From Methanobacterium sp. PtaU1.Bin097 (GTDB taxonomy: Archaea > Methanobacteriota > Methanobacteria > Methanobacteriales > Methanobacteriaceae): a stretch of DNA of 20,177 nt. Shown piece after piece: positions 7,594 to 15,440 of the stretch. The translations under genes were made by a program, and so were the position numbers. The notes below the pieces were generated by a model, which saw only the letters and a program-made list of their open reading frames with translations, made no database searches and was not told where the DNA came from. Position 1 is the stretch's first letter. Each line of letters starts with the position of its first letter. The stretch is taken from the NCBI GenBank assembly GCA_002067325.1, contig MVQY01000115.1:1-20177 (forward strand). The letters run 5' to 3'.

Positions 7594-9351
7594 ATGAACA
7601 TCTTTTCCGCATTATCCTTGATTATATTCCCATTTTACATATTCATGGGATGGTACGTATATAGGCTGGACCCTAAATCCCGGTTAAACCGCCTATTCAT
7701 TTTCTTAGCCTTTTGTTTTTCTATCTGGGCCTTTACCTTTGCTTTCTTCTACTCCGCCCCAGATAAGGCAACCGCCGGGTTCTGGTATGATCTATCTGCC
7801 ATTGGAAGATACTTCTATCCAGTGGTGCTTTTAGATCTGGCCTTGATCTTTACCAGGAATAGATTCAGTAAAAGATGGACCAACTCCATCATATTCTATA
7901 TCATCCCTGTTATCTTCCTTATCGCCACATTAACTGGTCCATTTATAACCCAAGACCTGGTATTCATTAACGGGCAGTGGTACGAAACCCTGATCACCGA
8001 TAACATCTGGTGGTACGCGTATACTATATATTACCTAAGTTTCCTCTCGGTAACCTTCCTTATCGTCGGCTGGTGGGGATATAAGTCTACTGTCTTAAGA
8101 GAAAAGAAACAGGCTATGATAGTGATTAGCACTGGATTAACTGCCATCGTACTGGGAATACTTACCAACACCGTCTTCCAATTCTTCAATCTCCATATTT
8201 TACCTTCGATGGCCCAGATCATCGGTGTAATATTCTTCACCGGGATCACCTACGCCATCGTAAAATATAAACTGTTGAAGCTGACCGCCACAACAGCGGC
8301 CAATCAGATCATCAGTAAGATCACTGATCTGGTATTTTTAATCGATAACTATGGTAAAATTATCAGCACCAACTCCCGGGCCCGGAGACTCCTGGGATAC
8401 TCCAAGTCAGAGCTGGAAGGTCAGGACTGGGAGTTCTTAATTAAGGATGCCCAGGATAGGGAAAGGATTGGTAAATACATAAGCAGTGAGTTAATCGAGG
8501 ATGATGACAGCTATAAAAATATGGAAATTAAATTAAACACGAAAAAAGGAAATTACATACCGGTTAATTCCTTCCTGTCTGGTGTTAATGATAACTTTGG
8601 ACCCATAGGGGTGCTCATGGTGGCGCAAGACCTGAGGCAGACCAAGAAGTTGCTACACGAGATCCGGGAGAAGAACGTGGCCCAAAAAGCAGCTAAAATC
8701 CATGAAGAACAGCTTAAAAAATCCCTCAATGAGAAGGAATTACTTTTAAAGGAAATCCACCACCGGGTGAAGAACAACATGCAGATCATATCCAGTTTAC
8801 TCAACCTGCAAGCAGGGTATTTAAAGGACAAAGAAGCTGTGGATGCATTAAAAGAATCCCAGGCCCGTATCGTCTCCATGGCCATGATACACGAGAACCT
8901 GTACCGATCTGACAATCTGACCGGTATTAATTTCGAAAACTACATCAACCACCTCATCAGAAACCTGTTCCACACCTACAACGTCAGCATGGAGAAGATC
9001 AAGTTCAACATAATAGCCCCGGATGTATTTTTGAACATCGACACGGCCATACCCTGCGGGCTCATGATCAACGAACTAGTAACCAATTCCATCAAACACG
9101 CCTTCCCTAAAGGAACCTCCGGGGAGATAACCATCGAGATGGACCAGGAACAGGACGAGTACCACCTGAAAATATCCGATAATGGTGTAGGTCTTCCCCA
9201 GGACCTGGATATCAATAAAAGCTCCACACTGGGCCTTCTCCTGGTTAACAGTCTGGTTGGCCAGTTGGAGGGAACTATGGAAGTAAACCAGGACCATGGA
9301 ACCACTTACCATATCGTCTTCAAGAAACTAGAGTATCTGGACAGGATTTAA
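7594..9351 (+). CDS. Membrane sensor histidine kinase, 7TM-PAS-HisKA_2-HATPase
   Basis: 585 residues. Residues 1-225 contain seven hydrophobic helices in the pattern of the HisKA_7TM sensor domain (first helix FSALSLIIFPFYIFMGWYV). A PAS domain spans about 236-348 (DLVFLIDNYGKIISTNSRA, GYSKSELEGQDW). A short coiled linker leads to the HisKA_2 dimerisation domain with EIHHRVKNNMQIISSLLNL; His390, directly before RVKNN, is the expected phospho-acceptor. The ATPase domain has the N box NELVTNSIKHAF (493-504), G1 DNGVGLP (529-535) and G2 TLGLLLV (545-551). All catalytic motifs are present. It should autophosphorylate in response to a membrane or PAS-bound signal. No response regulator is encoded in the window, so the partner is elsewhere. 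ATG 7594 is the first Met; AAGGGTC upstream is a weak binding site. Confidence 0.95.
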   Translation: MNIFSALSLIIFPFYIFMGWYVYRLDPKSRLNRLFIFLAFCFSIWAFTFAFFYSAPDKATAGFWYDLSAIGRYFYPVVLLDLALIFTRNRFSKRWTNSIIFYIIPVIFLIATLTGPFITQDLVFINGQWYETLITDNIWWYAYTIYYLSFLSVTFLIVGWWGYKSTVLREKKQAMIVISTGLTAIVLGILTNTVFQFFNLHILPSMAQIIGVIFFTGITYAIVKYKLLKLTATTAANQIISKITDLVFLIDNYGKIISTNSRARRLLGYSKSELEGQDWEFLIKDAQDRERIGKYISSELIEDDDSYKNMEIKLNTKKGNYIPVNSFLSGVNDNFGPIGVLMVAQDLRQTKKLLHEIREKNVAQKAAKIHEEQLKKSLNEKELLLKEIHHRVKNNMQIISSLLNLQAGYLKDKEAVDALKESQARIVSMAMIHENLYRSDNLTGINFENYINHLIRNLFHTYNVSMEKIKFNIIAPDVFLNIDTAIPCGLMINELVTNSIKHAFPKGTSGEITIEMDQEQDEYHLKISDNGVGLPQDLDINKSSTLGLLLVNSLVGQLEGTMEVNQDHGTTYHIVFKKLEYLDRI

Positions 9352-9397
9352 CTGGATATAAGCAGATCTAACTGGATAGAAAGAATTTAATAGGAAT

Positions 9398-9419
9398 AAA
9401 AAAAAGTATTTCTTTTTTT
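9398..9419. terminator. Bidirectional A8/T7 terminator between convergent genes
   Basis: A8 at 9398-9405 and T7 at 9413-9419 are arranged symmetrically. The T7 ends transcripts of the kinase gene on the plus strand. The A8, which is T8 on the minus strand, ends those of the TIR-like gene, whose stop codon lies at 9418-9420. Confidence 0.6.
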
Positions 9420-9816
9420 ACTCTCCTCCACCATATGATTCCATTATAGCATCCACGATACAGGGAGTGTTCCAGCCGACCACGTCCGCTGCCATTTCCT
9501 CTAAGTTTAAAGGGACAGTTTCCATTCCATAGGGCCTTACCACCACTATGGGTTTTTCCAGTTTAGAGGCAGCGTCTATCATCATTGTTAAGAGTTCTTT
9601 ATCCTTGGATATGAGCCCAGATAGTATGATCACCACATCTGCCGGTTCCACCTGCTTTATTAGATCATCAGGTGTTGTGCTTCCCTTAACTGCTGTGTCT
9701 TCCCATTTGAAGTCGTATGCCGCGTCTAATTTAGATAAAAATAAGTCGTATTCCTCATCTTCCTGGTTGAGGTGGCTGATGAATAGTTTGTAAACCTTTA
9801 ATTCTTCCTCGTACAT
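9418..9816 (-). CDS. MTH538/ThsB-type TIR-like domain protein
   Basis: 132 residues, a single compact domain. The N-terminus YKLFISHLNQEDEEYD, the middle IKQVEPADVVIILSG, then KPIVVVRPYG and the C-terminal ADVVGWNTPCIVDAI follow the TIR-like family that includes M. thermautotrophicus MTH538 and the Thoeris subunit ThsB (PF08937). In many members a W..xE motif follows the DVVI strand; here the aligned stretch is ELLTMMIDAA, so by my alignment both the Trp and the candidate catalytic Glu are absent. A signalling or adaptor role is therefore as likely as cyclic-ADPR synthesis. No ThsA (SIR2/SLOG or macro) gene is nearby. The start at ATG 9816 has GGGGA nine bases upstream. It converges on the sensor kinase gene and diverges from a small membrane protein gene. 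Confidence 0.82.
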   Translation of the reverse strand: MYEEELKVYKLFISHLNQEDEEYDLFLSKLDAAYDFKWEDTAVKGSTTPDDLIKQVEPADVVIILSGLISKDKELLTMMIDAASKLEKPIVVVRPYGMETVPLNLEEMAADVVGWNTPCIVDAIMESYGGGE

Positions 9817-9913
9817 ATCATTTTCCCCAGGGAATTTTTATATTATATAATTATTTAAATTAATAATAATAGGTTTACTATTAAGATACGTAGGGAACTT
9901 GGAGGTTTAAAAC

Positions 9914-10147
9914 ATGTATTTCACCATTGGACTGTTGTTCATCATCGTGGGATGGATAATTCAACTATTTAAAGTCTTGAAGCAGGATAGAAATATCAGC
10001 CCATACATGCTCATACTCTACACTATAGGTGTATTGTTCCTTGTGGTGGGTAATTATTCAATTGAAGATATAACCAGCACCTTGTTAAACATTATAGCAG
10101 CCATACTGCCCCTGATTGTGCTGATATTCCTGGTAAAAAGTAAGTAA
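9914..10147 (+). CDS. Small membrane protein, unknown function
   Basis: 77 residues with a perfect GGAGG at 9901-9905, eight bases before the ATG, which makes translation credible. Three hydrophobic segments are visible: residues 2-18 (IGLLFIIVGWIIQLF with flanks), about 31-47 (YMLILYTIGVLFLVVGNY) and about 56-74 (ILPLIVLIFLV), ending in KSK. No motif beyond that is recognised. It is transcribed away from the TIR-like gene from a shared A/T-rich region of under 100 bp and ends at a strong A/T terminator. Confidence 0.75.
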   Translation: MYFTIGLLFIIVGWIIQLFKVLKQDRNISPYMLILYTIGVLFLVVGNYSIEDITSTLLNIIAAILPLIVLIFLVKSK

Positions 10148-10171
10148 AAAATAATTATATAATTTTTTTTT
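10146..10171. terminator. Near-palindromic A6...T9 bidirectional terminator
   Basis: A6 at 10146-10151, a TAATTATATAA centre, then T9 at 10163-10171. The element starts in the stop codon of the small membrane protein and lies just past the stop of the convergent HEAT-repeat gene, so it can serve both. Confidence 0.6.
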
Positions 10172-10179
10172 AGAAGAAA

Positions 10180-10752
10180 TTATTTAAACTTCTTCAAAAC
10201 ACGGTTTGCCACTTTCTTATAATCTTTATCCCCAGTGGCTTTCCTTCTTGCTTTTTTTATCGGGTCGACTGCCCTTTCATCCCCCAGGTCTCCCAGGGCA
10301 CGGGTGGCTGCTACCTTCACTCCCCAATCTTCATCCTGGAGTAGCTCGATCACTGGTTCCACTGCTTCCTTGTTTCCTATCTCCCCAAGGGCCAGGGCTG
10401 CAAACTTACGGACACTCCAATCATCATCCTTCAGTGCTTCGATTAGGTTGCGGACTGCGCTTTCATCCCTTATATCCTTAAGGGCGTAAGTTGCGTATTT
10501 GCGTGCGTTATCTTCTTCCACCTTCAATTGCTCTATCAGGGGTTTGACTGAAAGTTCACCAATCTCTGCCAGGCTTTTAGCGGCCTGCAACCGGACTTCC
10601 GGGTCGTCGTCGTTGAAGGTTTTTATCAGGGCATACACTGATACATCGTCCTTTACCGTGCCCAATGTCGTTGCTGCTTCCAATCTTTCCTCTTTATCTC
10701 TACTTTCCAGTTTCTTGGTGAGTGTTTCTAAATTTAAATCCGTCATATCCAT
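10180..10752 (-). CDS. HEAT-repeat protein (PBS-lyase-like repeats)
   Basis: 190 residues of about five to six 31-residue HEAT-like units, with repeated words such as DDDPEVRLQAAKSLAEIG, DDDWSVRKFAALALGEIG and DEDWGVKVAATRALGDLG. Such solenoids bind other proteins; the cyanobacterial phycobilin-lyase link gives the repeat its name but no pigment role is implied here. The tail is basic (KARRKATGDKDYKKVANRVL), so contact with nucleic acid is possible. There are two start options: ATG 10752, or ATG 10746, which is better spaced from AAAGGT. No neighbour suggests a partner. Confidence 0.9.
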   Translation of the reverse strand: MDMTDLNLETLTKKLESRDKEERLEAATTLGTVKDDVSVYALIKTFNDDDPEVRLQAAKSLAEIGELSVKPLIEQLKVEEDNARKYATYALKDIRDESAVRNLIEALKDDDWSVRKFAALALGEIGNKEAVEPVIELLQDEDWGVKVAATRALGDLGDERAVDPIKKARRKATGDKDYKKVANRVLKKFK

Positions 10753-11025
10753 TACCTTTGAATAATTTTATTTGTGTAACCTTTAGCTGGTTAATTTACC
10801 ACATATAATCGTTTTCTGATTGAAATCTATCCCTTTTGTTTAAATCCACATATGCCTTGGGTTTATTCTTATTATAAATTTAATTCACTTACCTTTTTAT
10901 CTAGTTTATGGTGGTATAGAAATCTTCTTAGTCTTCAACTAACATAGTGTATTAAAGTGTAGATTCTTGAATTAGGATGATCCAGTATCATTCTACCAAT
11001 AAAAATGTGCGGAGGGTTAAAAAAT
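10753..11025. promoter_or_regulatory. Divergent upstream region of HEAT and VOC-SRPBCC genes
   Basis: 273 bp without a supported gene. TATA-like elements: CGATTATATGTG on the minus strand near 10800-10811 for the HEAT gene, and TTATTATAAATTTAA around 10867-10881 for the plus gene, which would give a long leader of over 100 bases. ATGAT-CCAGT-ATCAT near 10977-10991 is a small inverted repeat in that leader. Confidence 0.35.
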
Positions 11026-11835
11026 ATGCCTAAAATCATACATTTTGAAATACCTGCAGACAACCCGGAAAGAGCAGCTGAATTCTATGAGAAAGTATTT
11101 GGATGGAAAATTATGAAATGGGAGGGTGAATTTGATTACTGGCTGGTTGAAGCCGGAGAAGAAGATGAACCCGGCATCAACGGCGCTATAAAGCCGAAAG
11201 ATTTTGGTTCCTGCATAAGCGATGTTATCAACATTGATTCCTACGATGAATTCGCCGGGAAGATCCAAGCAGAAGGCGGGAAAATGTTGACCGACAAGAT
11301 GGCCATTCCCGATATGGGCTATACAGGATCCTTCCAGGACACTGAGGGAAACGTGCTGGCAATAATAGAAGTTACCATGGTATATATAACTCGTATCTTC
11401 GATGCACCCCTGGAGAAGGTGTGGAAGGCATGGACCGACCCTGAAACCTTTAAACAGTGGTTTGGTCCGAAGGATTTCACAACGCCTGTGGCCAAGATCG
11501 ACTTCCGGGTAGGAGGCTCTACATTTTTCTCTATGCGATCCCCCGATGGTGAAGATACCTGGGGTATCTGGGTTCATAAGGAGATAGTTCCCATGGAGCA
11601 GATTGTATACACAGATAGCTTTGCCGATGAAGGAGGTAACGTTGTCCCAGCTTCAGACTACGGAATGAGTGGAGACTGGCCTTTGGAGTTAAAGTTAATG
11701 GTAAACTTTCAGGAAGAGGATGATAAAACCAGGTTAACCATACAGCATAGTGGCTTTCCTGACAACGAAAATGCGAGCATGGCCCAAGCTGGCTGGAACG
11801 AGTCCCTAGACAAGCTTGACGATCTACTGAAGTAA
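11026..11835 (+). CDS. Fusion protein: VOC (glyoxalase-like) domain plus AHSA1/SRPBCC domain
   Basis: The start is at ATG 11026, with GGAGGG at 11011-11016 nine bases upstream; the in-frame ATG at 11005 precedes that site and is not used. Residues 1-116 are one VOC domain: IIHFEIPADNPERAAEFYEK, VFGWKI, and the end DTEGNVLAIIEV. Residues ~118-269 are an SRPBCC domain of AHSA1 type: ITRIFDAPLEKVWKAWTDPE, WFGPKDFTTP, DFRVGG, and the C-terminal AQAGWNESLDKLDDLL. There is almost no linker. The SRPBCC half is clearly paralogous to the protein at 12757-13260 (shared RIFDAP, GPKDFTTPV, DFRVGG). Both folds bind small hydrophobic ligands or metals; the substrate is unknown. It heads the accessory gene cluster. 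Confidence 0.9.
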   Translation: MPKIIHFEIPADNPERAAEFYEKVFGWKIMKWEGEFDYWLVEAGEEDEPGINGAIKPKDFGSCISDVINIDSYDEFAGKIQAEGGKMLTDKMAIPDMGYTGSFQDTEGNVLAIIEVTMVYITRIFDAPLEKVWKAWTDPETFKQWFGPKDFTTPVAKIDFRVGGSTFFSMRSPDGEDTWGIWVHKEIVPMEQIVYTDSFADEGGNVVPASDYGMSGDWPLELKLMVNFQEEDDKTRLTIQHSGFPDNENASMAQAGWNESLDKLDDLLK

Positions 11836-11889
11836 AAAAAATTAAAAAAAAATGGACGTGGACACGTAGATCGAAGAAGTAAATCGGAT

Positions 11890-11897
11890 TTTATAAA
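11890..11897 (+). promoter_or_regulatory. TATA box for a probably leaderless AAC(3) transcript
   Basis: TTTATAAA is centred about 25 bases before the ATG at 11919, the usual archaeal distance from TATA to transcription start. No Shine-Dalgarno sequence lies in between (CCATGTTTGATAAGAT), so the message would begin at or next to its start codon. Nearly all following genes in the cluster have strong binding sites. Confidence 0.5.
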
Positions 11898-11918
11898 AAA
11901 AACCATGTTTGATAAGAT

Positions 11919-12731
11919 ATGTCAGATAACCTAAACAGACATGAAGAGCTCACCAAGGCAGAGGTAACCCGTCAACTCCAGACTCTGGGAGTTGAGAAAG
12001 GCGGGGTACTGCTGGTACACACATCTTTCCGAGCCGTAAGACCTGTTGAGGGAGGACCAGAAGGTCTCATCGAGGCTATTCATGATGTTCTCGGACCTGA
12101 AGGCACACTGGTGATGCCTTCCTGGTCGGAAAATGATGAAATTCCATTTAATCCCCTCACCACCCCAGCCTCACCAGATCTGGGGGTGGTAGCGGATTTA
12201 TTCTGGCGGTTGCCCGGTGTACTTCGAAGCGACCATTGCTTTGCATTTGCAGCTGCCGGCCCTGAAGCCCTGCATATAGTCTCAGATGAACTTCCTCTTC
12301 CACCCCATATCCCTGAAAGTCCTGTAGGTCGGGTGTATGAGTTAGACGGGCAGGTGCTCCTTCTGGGGGTTGGCCACGAAGCCGATACAACGCTTCACCT
12401 GGCGGAGATTATAGCTGATGTTCCCTATCATGTACCCAGGCACTGTACTGTACTTCAAGACGGAAAGCCGGTACGAGTAGATTATGATGAGAACGACCAC
12501 TGTTGCGAGTGTTTTAAGCTGGCAGATGACTGGTTACGAGGGCGATGCCTCCAATCGGAAGGTTGTGTGGGACATGCCTATTCACGGCTGGCCCGTTCCA
12601 GGGATATTGTAAAAGTCGCTCTTGAATATTTGGCCAAGGATCCACTCCTATTTCTCCACCCCCCAGATTCGGGATGTGAGGACTGTGACGAGGCTCGAAA
12701 GAGTGTTGAATCTGATGGGAATTTGAGTTAA
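11919..12731 (+). CDS. AAC(3)-family N-acetyltransferase (aminoglycoside 3-N-acetyltransferase-like)
   Basis: 270 residues, the normal length of the Antibiotic_NAT family (PF02522), which transfers acetyl from acetyl-CoA to an amine, classically the 3-amino group of aminoglycosides. Family motifs are visible: VLLVHTSFRAVRPVEGGPEG near the N-terminus, GTLVMPSWS, SDHCFAFAAAGPEA, ESPVGRVYELDGQVLLLGVG followed by HEADTTLHLAE with the conserved His, DENDHCCECF, and the end FLHPPDSGCEDCDEARKS. It is complete, with all motifs present. The true substrate in an archaeon, whose ribosome is poorly sensitive to most aminoglycosides, is unknown; related bacterial proteins (YokD type) also lack a proven resistance role. 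No GNAT fold. It lies 25 bp upstream of the next SRPBCC gene. Confidence 0.9.
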   Translation: MSDNLNRHEELTKAEVTRQLQTLGVEKGGVLLVHTSFRAVRPVEGGPEGLIEAIHDVLGPEGTLVMPSWSENDEIPFNPLTTPASPDLGVVADLFWRLPGVLRSDHCFAFAAAGPEALHIVSDELPLPPHIPESPVGRVYELDGQVLLLGVGHEADTTLHLAEIIADVPYHVPRHCTVLQDGKPVRVDYDENDHCCECFKLADDWLRGRCLQSEGCVGHAYSRLARSRDIVKVALEYLAKDPLLFLHPPDSGCEDCDEARKSVESDGNLS

Positions 12732-12756
12732 AAAGGATGGTAGGAGTTGAAAAACG

Positions 12757-13260
12757 ATGCTAGTATCAGATAATGATGGAAAAGCTCTGGTCATCACCAG
12801 GATCTTCGATGCACCACGTGAACTTGTATGGGAGACATGGACTGAGCCTGAAATATTCAAAAAATGGTGGGGGCCCAAGGATTTCACCACACCCGTCTCC
12901 AGGATGGATTTCCGTGTGGGAGGTGAAATTTTCAGTTGCATGCGAGCACCTGACGGCCAGGATTTCTGCAGCAAAGGAGTCTATATAAAGATCATAGATA
13001 TGGAGCTGCTGGTTATGACAGACTCATTCGCGGATAAGGATGGCAGCCAGGTTTCACCCACATATTATGGATTTTCCGCAGACTTTCCAAATGAAATGCA
13101 GCTTGAAGTGATATTTGAAGGAGAAGACGGTAAGACCAGGCTCACTTTGAAACATTCCAGCATAAATAAACTCACTAAAGAGGAATTAATGGATATGCGG
13201 CAGGGATGGGATGAATCCCTCGATAAGTTAGCCGAATATCTGGATAGTGAACTTGAATAG
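12757..13260 (+). CDS. AHSA1/SRPBCC family protein
   Basis: 167 residues, one START-like ligand-binding domain: VITRIFDAPRELVWETWTEP, KWWGPKDFTTPVSRMDFRVG, the Asp/Ser-rich middle TDSFADKDG, and the C-terminal helix MRQGWDESLDKLAEYL. It is the closest paralogue of the second half of the fusion at 11026-11835. The AHSA1 name comes from the Hsp90 co-chaperone Aha1, but single-domain prokaryotic members are usually of unknown ligand. AGGAG lies about ten bases before ATG 12757, and the AAC(3) stop is 25 bp upstream, so the two are probably cotranscribed. Confidence 0.9.
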   Translation: MLVSDNDGKALVITRIFDAPRELVWETWTEPEIFKKWWGPKDFTTPVSRMDFRVGGEIFSCMRAPDGQDFCSKGVYIKIIDMELLVMTDSFADKDGSQVSPTYYGFSADFPNEMQLEVIFEGEDGKTRLTLKHSSINKLTKEELMDMRQGWDESLDKLAEYLDSELE

Positions 13261-13293
13261 AATTGGCTTAATAAATGTGGCGAGGTGATTTAG

Positions 13294-13788
13294 ATGCAAG
13301 ACAATTTAGTAAAGTTAACTGCTGAACCAGGTAAACAGGAACTTTTAATCACCAGGGAGTTCGACGCTCCCCGGGAACTTGTTTTTAAGACCTTCACTGA
13401 CCCCGAACTCTATAAACAATGGATCGGTCCCCGGGAACTTACCACGGAGATCGATGTGTTCGAGTCAGTTAGCGGCGGTAGCTGGAGGTACATCCAGAGA
13501 GATCCGGAAGGGAATGAATACGCCTTCCACGGGGTGAACCATGAGGTCCTGCCCCCGGAGCGTATTATCGGCACCTTTGAATTTGAAGGTCTCCCAGAGA
13601 CAGGTCATGTGATACTCCAGACACTGAAATTAATATCGCTACCTGATAACAGGACCAGAATAGTTGACCAGTCCGTGTTCCAGTCTGTGGAGGACCGGGA
13701 CGGTATGCTGCAGTCTGGAATGGAGATAGGTGTTGATGAATCTTACCAACAACTAGATGATTTACTAGAGGAAATGCAGAATAAGTGA
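13294..13788 (+). CDS. AHSA1/SRPBCC family protein (second stand-alone copy)
   Basis: 164 residues with GAGGTGAT before ATG 13294. The domain pattern is LLITREFDAPRELVFKTFTD, QWIGPRELTTE, GGSWRYIQRDPEG, NEYAFHGVNHEVLPPERI and the C-terminal SGMEIGVDESYQQLDDLLEE. It is more distant from the other two AHSA1 domains in this cluster than they are from each other, closer to the subgroup that has YxFHGxxxEVxPPERI. A small-molecule-binding cytoplasmic protein is likely; no ligand can be named. Confidence 0.9.
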   Translation: MQDNLVKLTAEPGKQELLITREFDAPRELVFKTFTDPELYKQWIGPRELTTEIDVFESVSGGSWRYIQRDPEGNEYAFHGVNHEVLPPERIIGTFEFEGLPETGHVILQTLKLISLPDNRTRIVDQSVFQSVEDRDGMLQSGMEIGVDESYQQLDDLLEEMQNK

Positions 13789-13794
13789 GGTTAC

Positions 13795-14334
13795 ATGACT
13801 AAATATGTGGCTTTACTGCGCGGATTCAGTCCCTTAAATCCTAACATGCGTAACGAGAACCTGCGTGAGGTCTTTAAAGGCCTGGGATTTAAGGGTGTTA
13901 AAACCGTTATCTCCAGTGGCAATGTAATTTTCAAAACCTCATCTGGAAATGTAGAAGAACTGGAAGCTACCATTGAAGAAGCCCTGCAACAGAAGCTTGG
14001 CTTTAAAACTACCGTCATCATCAGGCGCAAAGAGGAATTAGAATCGCTTGTTGATATGGAACCGTTTAAAGGATATAAGGACTTACCAAACTCCAGATTA
14101 AACGTGACATTCTTAAAAAATGAACCCACCACAGAGATTGAGTTTCCCTACCATGCAGAAAGTAAGGGTTACATCGTTTTAGGCATATATGACCGTGCCA
14201 TCTGCAGCGCAGTTGATCTGACCCGTACGAAAACACCTGACCTAATGCTGTGTCTGGAAGAAAAATTTGGTAAAGCAATAACCACCAGAACATGGAAAAC
14301 AGTCGGTAGAATCTTAAAATGGATGAATGAATAG
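13795..14334 (+). CDS. DUF1697 family protein
   Basis: 179 residues. GAGGTT overlaps the stop region of the preceding gene, six bases before it ends, so translation is probably coupled. DUF1697 hallmarks: N-terminal YVALLRGFSPLNPNMRNENL, then GFKGVKTVISSGNVIF, the region KTTVIIRRKEELESLV, LNVTFL, and the end FGKAITTRTWKTVGRILKWM (the family has TTRNWNT here; Asn is Thr). It is a widely distributed bacterial family of unknown function. Full length. Confidence 0.9.
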   Translation: MTKYVALLRGFSPLNPNMRNENLREVFKGLGFKGVKTVISSGNVIFKTSSGNVEELEATIEEALQQKLGFKTTVIIRRKEELESLVDMEPFKGYKDLPNSRLNVTFLKNEPTTEIEFPYHAESKGYIVLGIYDRAICSAVDLTRTKTPDLMLCLEEKFGKAITTRTWKTVGRILKWMNE

Positions 14335-14394
14335 TTTAAAAATTTACTTCCTCTCTTAGAGATTAACTTGGAAAAATAAAAGGAGTGATTTTAA

Positions 14395-14871
14395 ATGCAA
14401 AAGATAGTACCATTTTTATGGTTTGAAGATGGTAAAGCTCAAGAAGCAGCTAATTTCTATACTTCCATTTTCGAAAATTCGGAGATACTGAATACGGTAC
14501 GATACGGAGAAGCCGGCCCCGGCCCGGAAGGAGGGGTTATGTCCGTGACTTTCCAGCTTGAAGGACAGGAATTTTATGCATTAAATGATAATCCCCAGTT
14601 CAAATTTAATGAATCCATATCGCTGTTTGTGAACTGCGATACCCAGGAGGAGGTGGATGAGTTGTGGGATGCACTTTCAGAGAGTGGAATGGAACTGGGA
14701 CCAGGCTGGGTTAAGGATAAATTCGGTCTAGCCTGGCAGATCGTGCCCACCATCTTAGGGGAGTATTTAAGCGATCCTGGTAAGGAGAAATCCCAGAGAG
14801 TTATGCAGGCCATGATGCAGATGAATAAACTTGAAATAGAGAAGTTAACGCAGGCCTATGAGGGAAGATAA
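14395..14871 (+). CDS. PhnB-like VOC protein (3-dmu-9_3-mt domain)
   Basis: 158 residues with AAAGGAGTGATT before the ATG. The pattern KIVPFLWFEDGKAQEAANFY, TSIFENSEI, RYGEAGPGPEGGVMSVTFQL, GQEFYALN, SLFVNCDTQEEVDELWDAL and KDKFGLAWQIVP is that of the PF06983 branch of the VOC superfamily. Members are often mislabelled as demethylubiquinone methyltransferase; no methyltransferase motif is present. The real substrate is unknown. It belongs to the cluster's run of small binding-fold proteins. Confidence 0.9.
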   Translation: MQKIVPFLWFEDGKAQEAANFYTSIFENSEILNTVRYGEAGPGPEGGVMSVTFQLEGQEFYALNDNPQFKFNESISLFVNCDTQEEVDELWDALSESGMELGPGWVKDKFGLAWQIVPTILGEYLSDPGKEKSQRVMQAMMQMNKLEIEKLTQAYEGR

Positions 14872-14926
14872 TCCGATTAAGTATCATACAAGAAGATAAA
14901 GTATTAAAAAAAGGAGGTATGAATCT

Positions 14927-15388
14927 ATGGAAAGCGTGCAGTTCTCCATCGTTATAGACGCGCCTAAGGAAAAAATCTGGGAAGTGATGCTTGGGAAGGA
15001 CACCTATCCCCTGTGGGCTGATGTGTTCATGCCCGATACATACTTCGAAGGTGACTGGAGCCAGGGGAGTAAGATGCTCTTCCTCGCACCTGATGAGATG
15101 GGTAAAATATCCGGTGCAATATTCAAGGTGAAAGAGAATCGGCCTTTCGAATTCGTCTCCCTGGAAAACATAGGCATGATAAAAGATGGAGAAGAAGATG
15201 TAACAAGCCCAGAGGCGACCATGTATGCTGGTGCCCTTGAAAACTATATGTTTAAAGAGGTGGATGGTGCAACTGAGGTTCTGGTGGATTTAGTACCGGT
15301 TATGGAAATACCCAGTGAGTACGAGGAAACGTTCAGTGAGATGTGGCATAACGCACTGCAAAAGCTCAAAGAACTGGCTGAAAAGTGA
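14927..15388 (+). CDS. SRPBCC family protein (third stand-alone copy)
   Basis: 153 residues behind a perfect AAGGAGGT. The N-terminus FSIVIDAPKEKIWEVMLGKD, then YPLWADVFMPDTYFEGDW, GSKMLFLAP, and the C-terminal helix TFSEMWHNALQKLKELAE fit the START-like fold. It lacks the RxFDAP and GPxxFTTP words of the other copies, so it belongs to a different branch (polyketide-cyclase/activator-like). The ligand is unknown. Confidence 0.87.
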   Translation: MESVQFSIVIDAPKEKIWEVMLGKDTYPLWADVFMPDTYFEGDWSQGSKMLFLAPDEMGKISGAIFKVKENRPFEFVSLENIGMIKDGEEDVTSPEATMYAGALENYMFKEVDGATEVLVDLVPVMEIPSEYEETFSEMWHNALQKLKELAEK

Positions 15389-15440
15389 TGATTCAAACCA
15401 AATTTTTCCTTGAACAGTAAAAAAATAAGGGAGGAACTAT

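Noticed and set aside
9418..10752. A full Thoeris defence system
   Set aside because: Only a ThsB-like TIR domain is present. The neighbours are a small membrane protein and a HEAT-repeat protein, with no ThsA-type effector.
10206..10765. Several plus-strand frames across the HEAT-repeat gene
   Set aside because: Low-complexity Ser/Leu-rich shadows of a regular repeat gene on the minus strand.
11017..11577. 186-residue minus-strand frame
   Set aside because: Antisense shadow of the VOC-SRPBCC fusion; no start signal and no domain.
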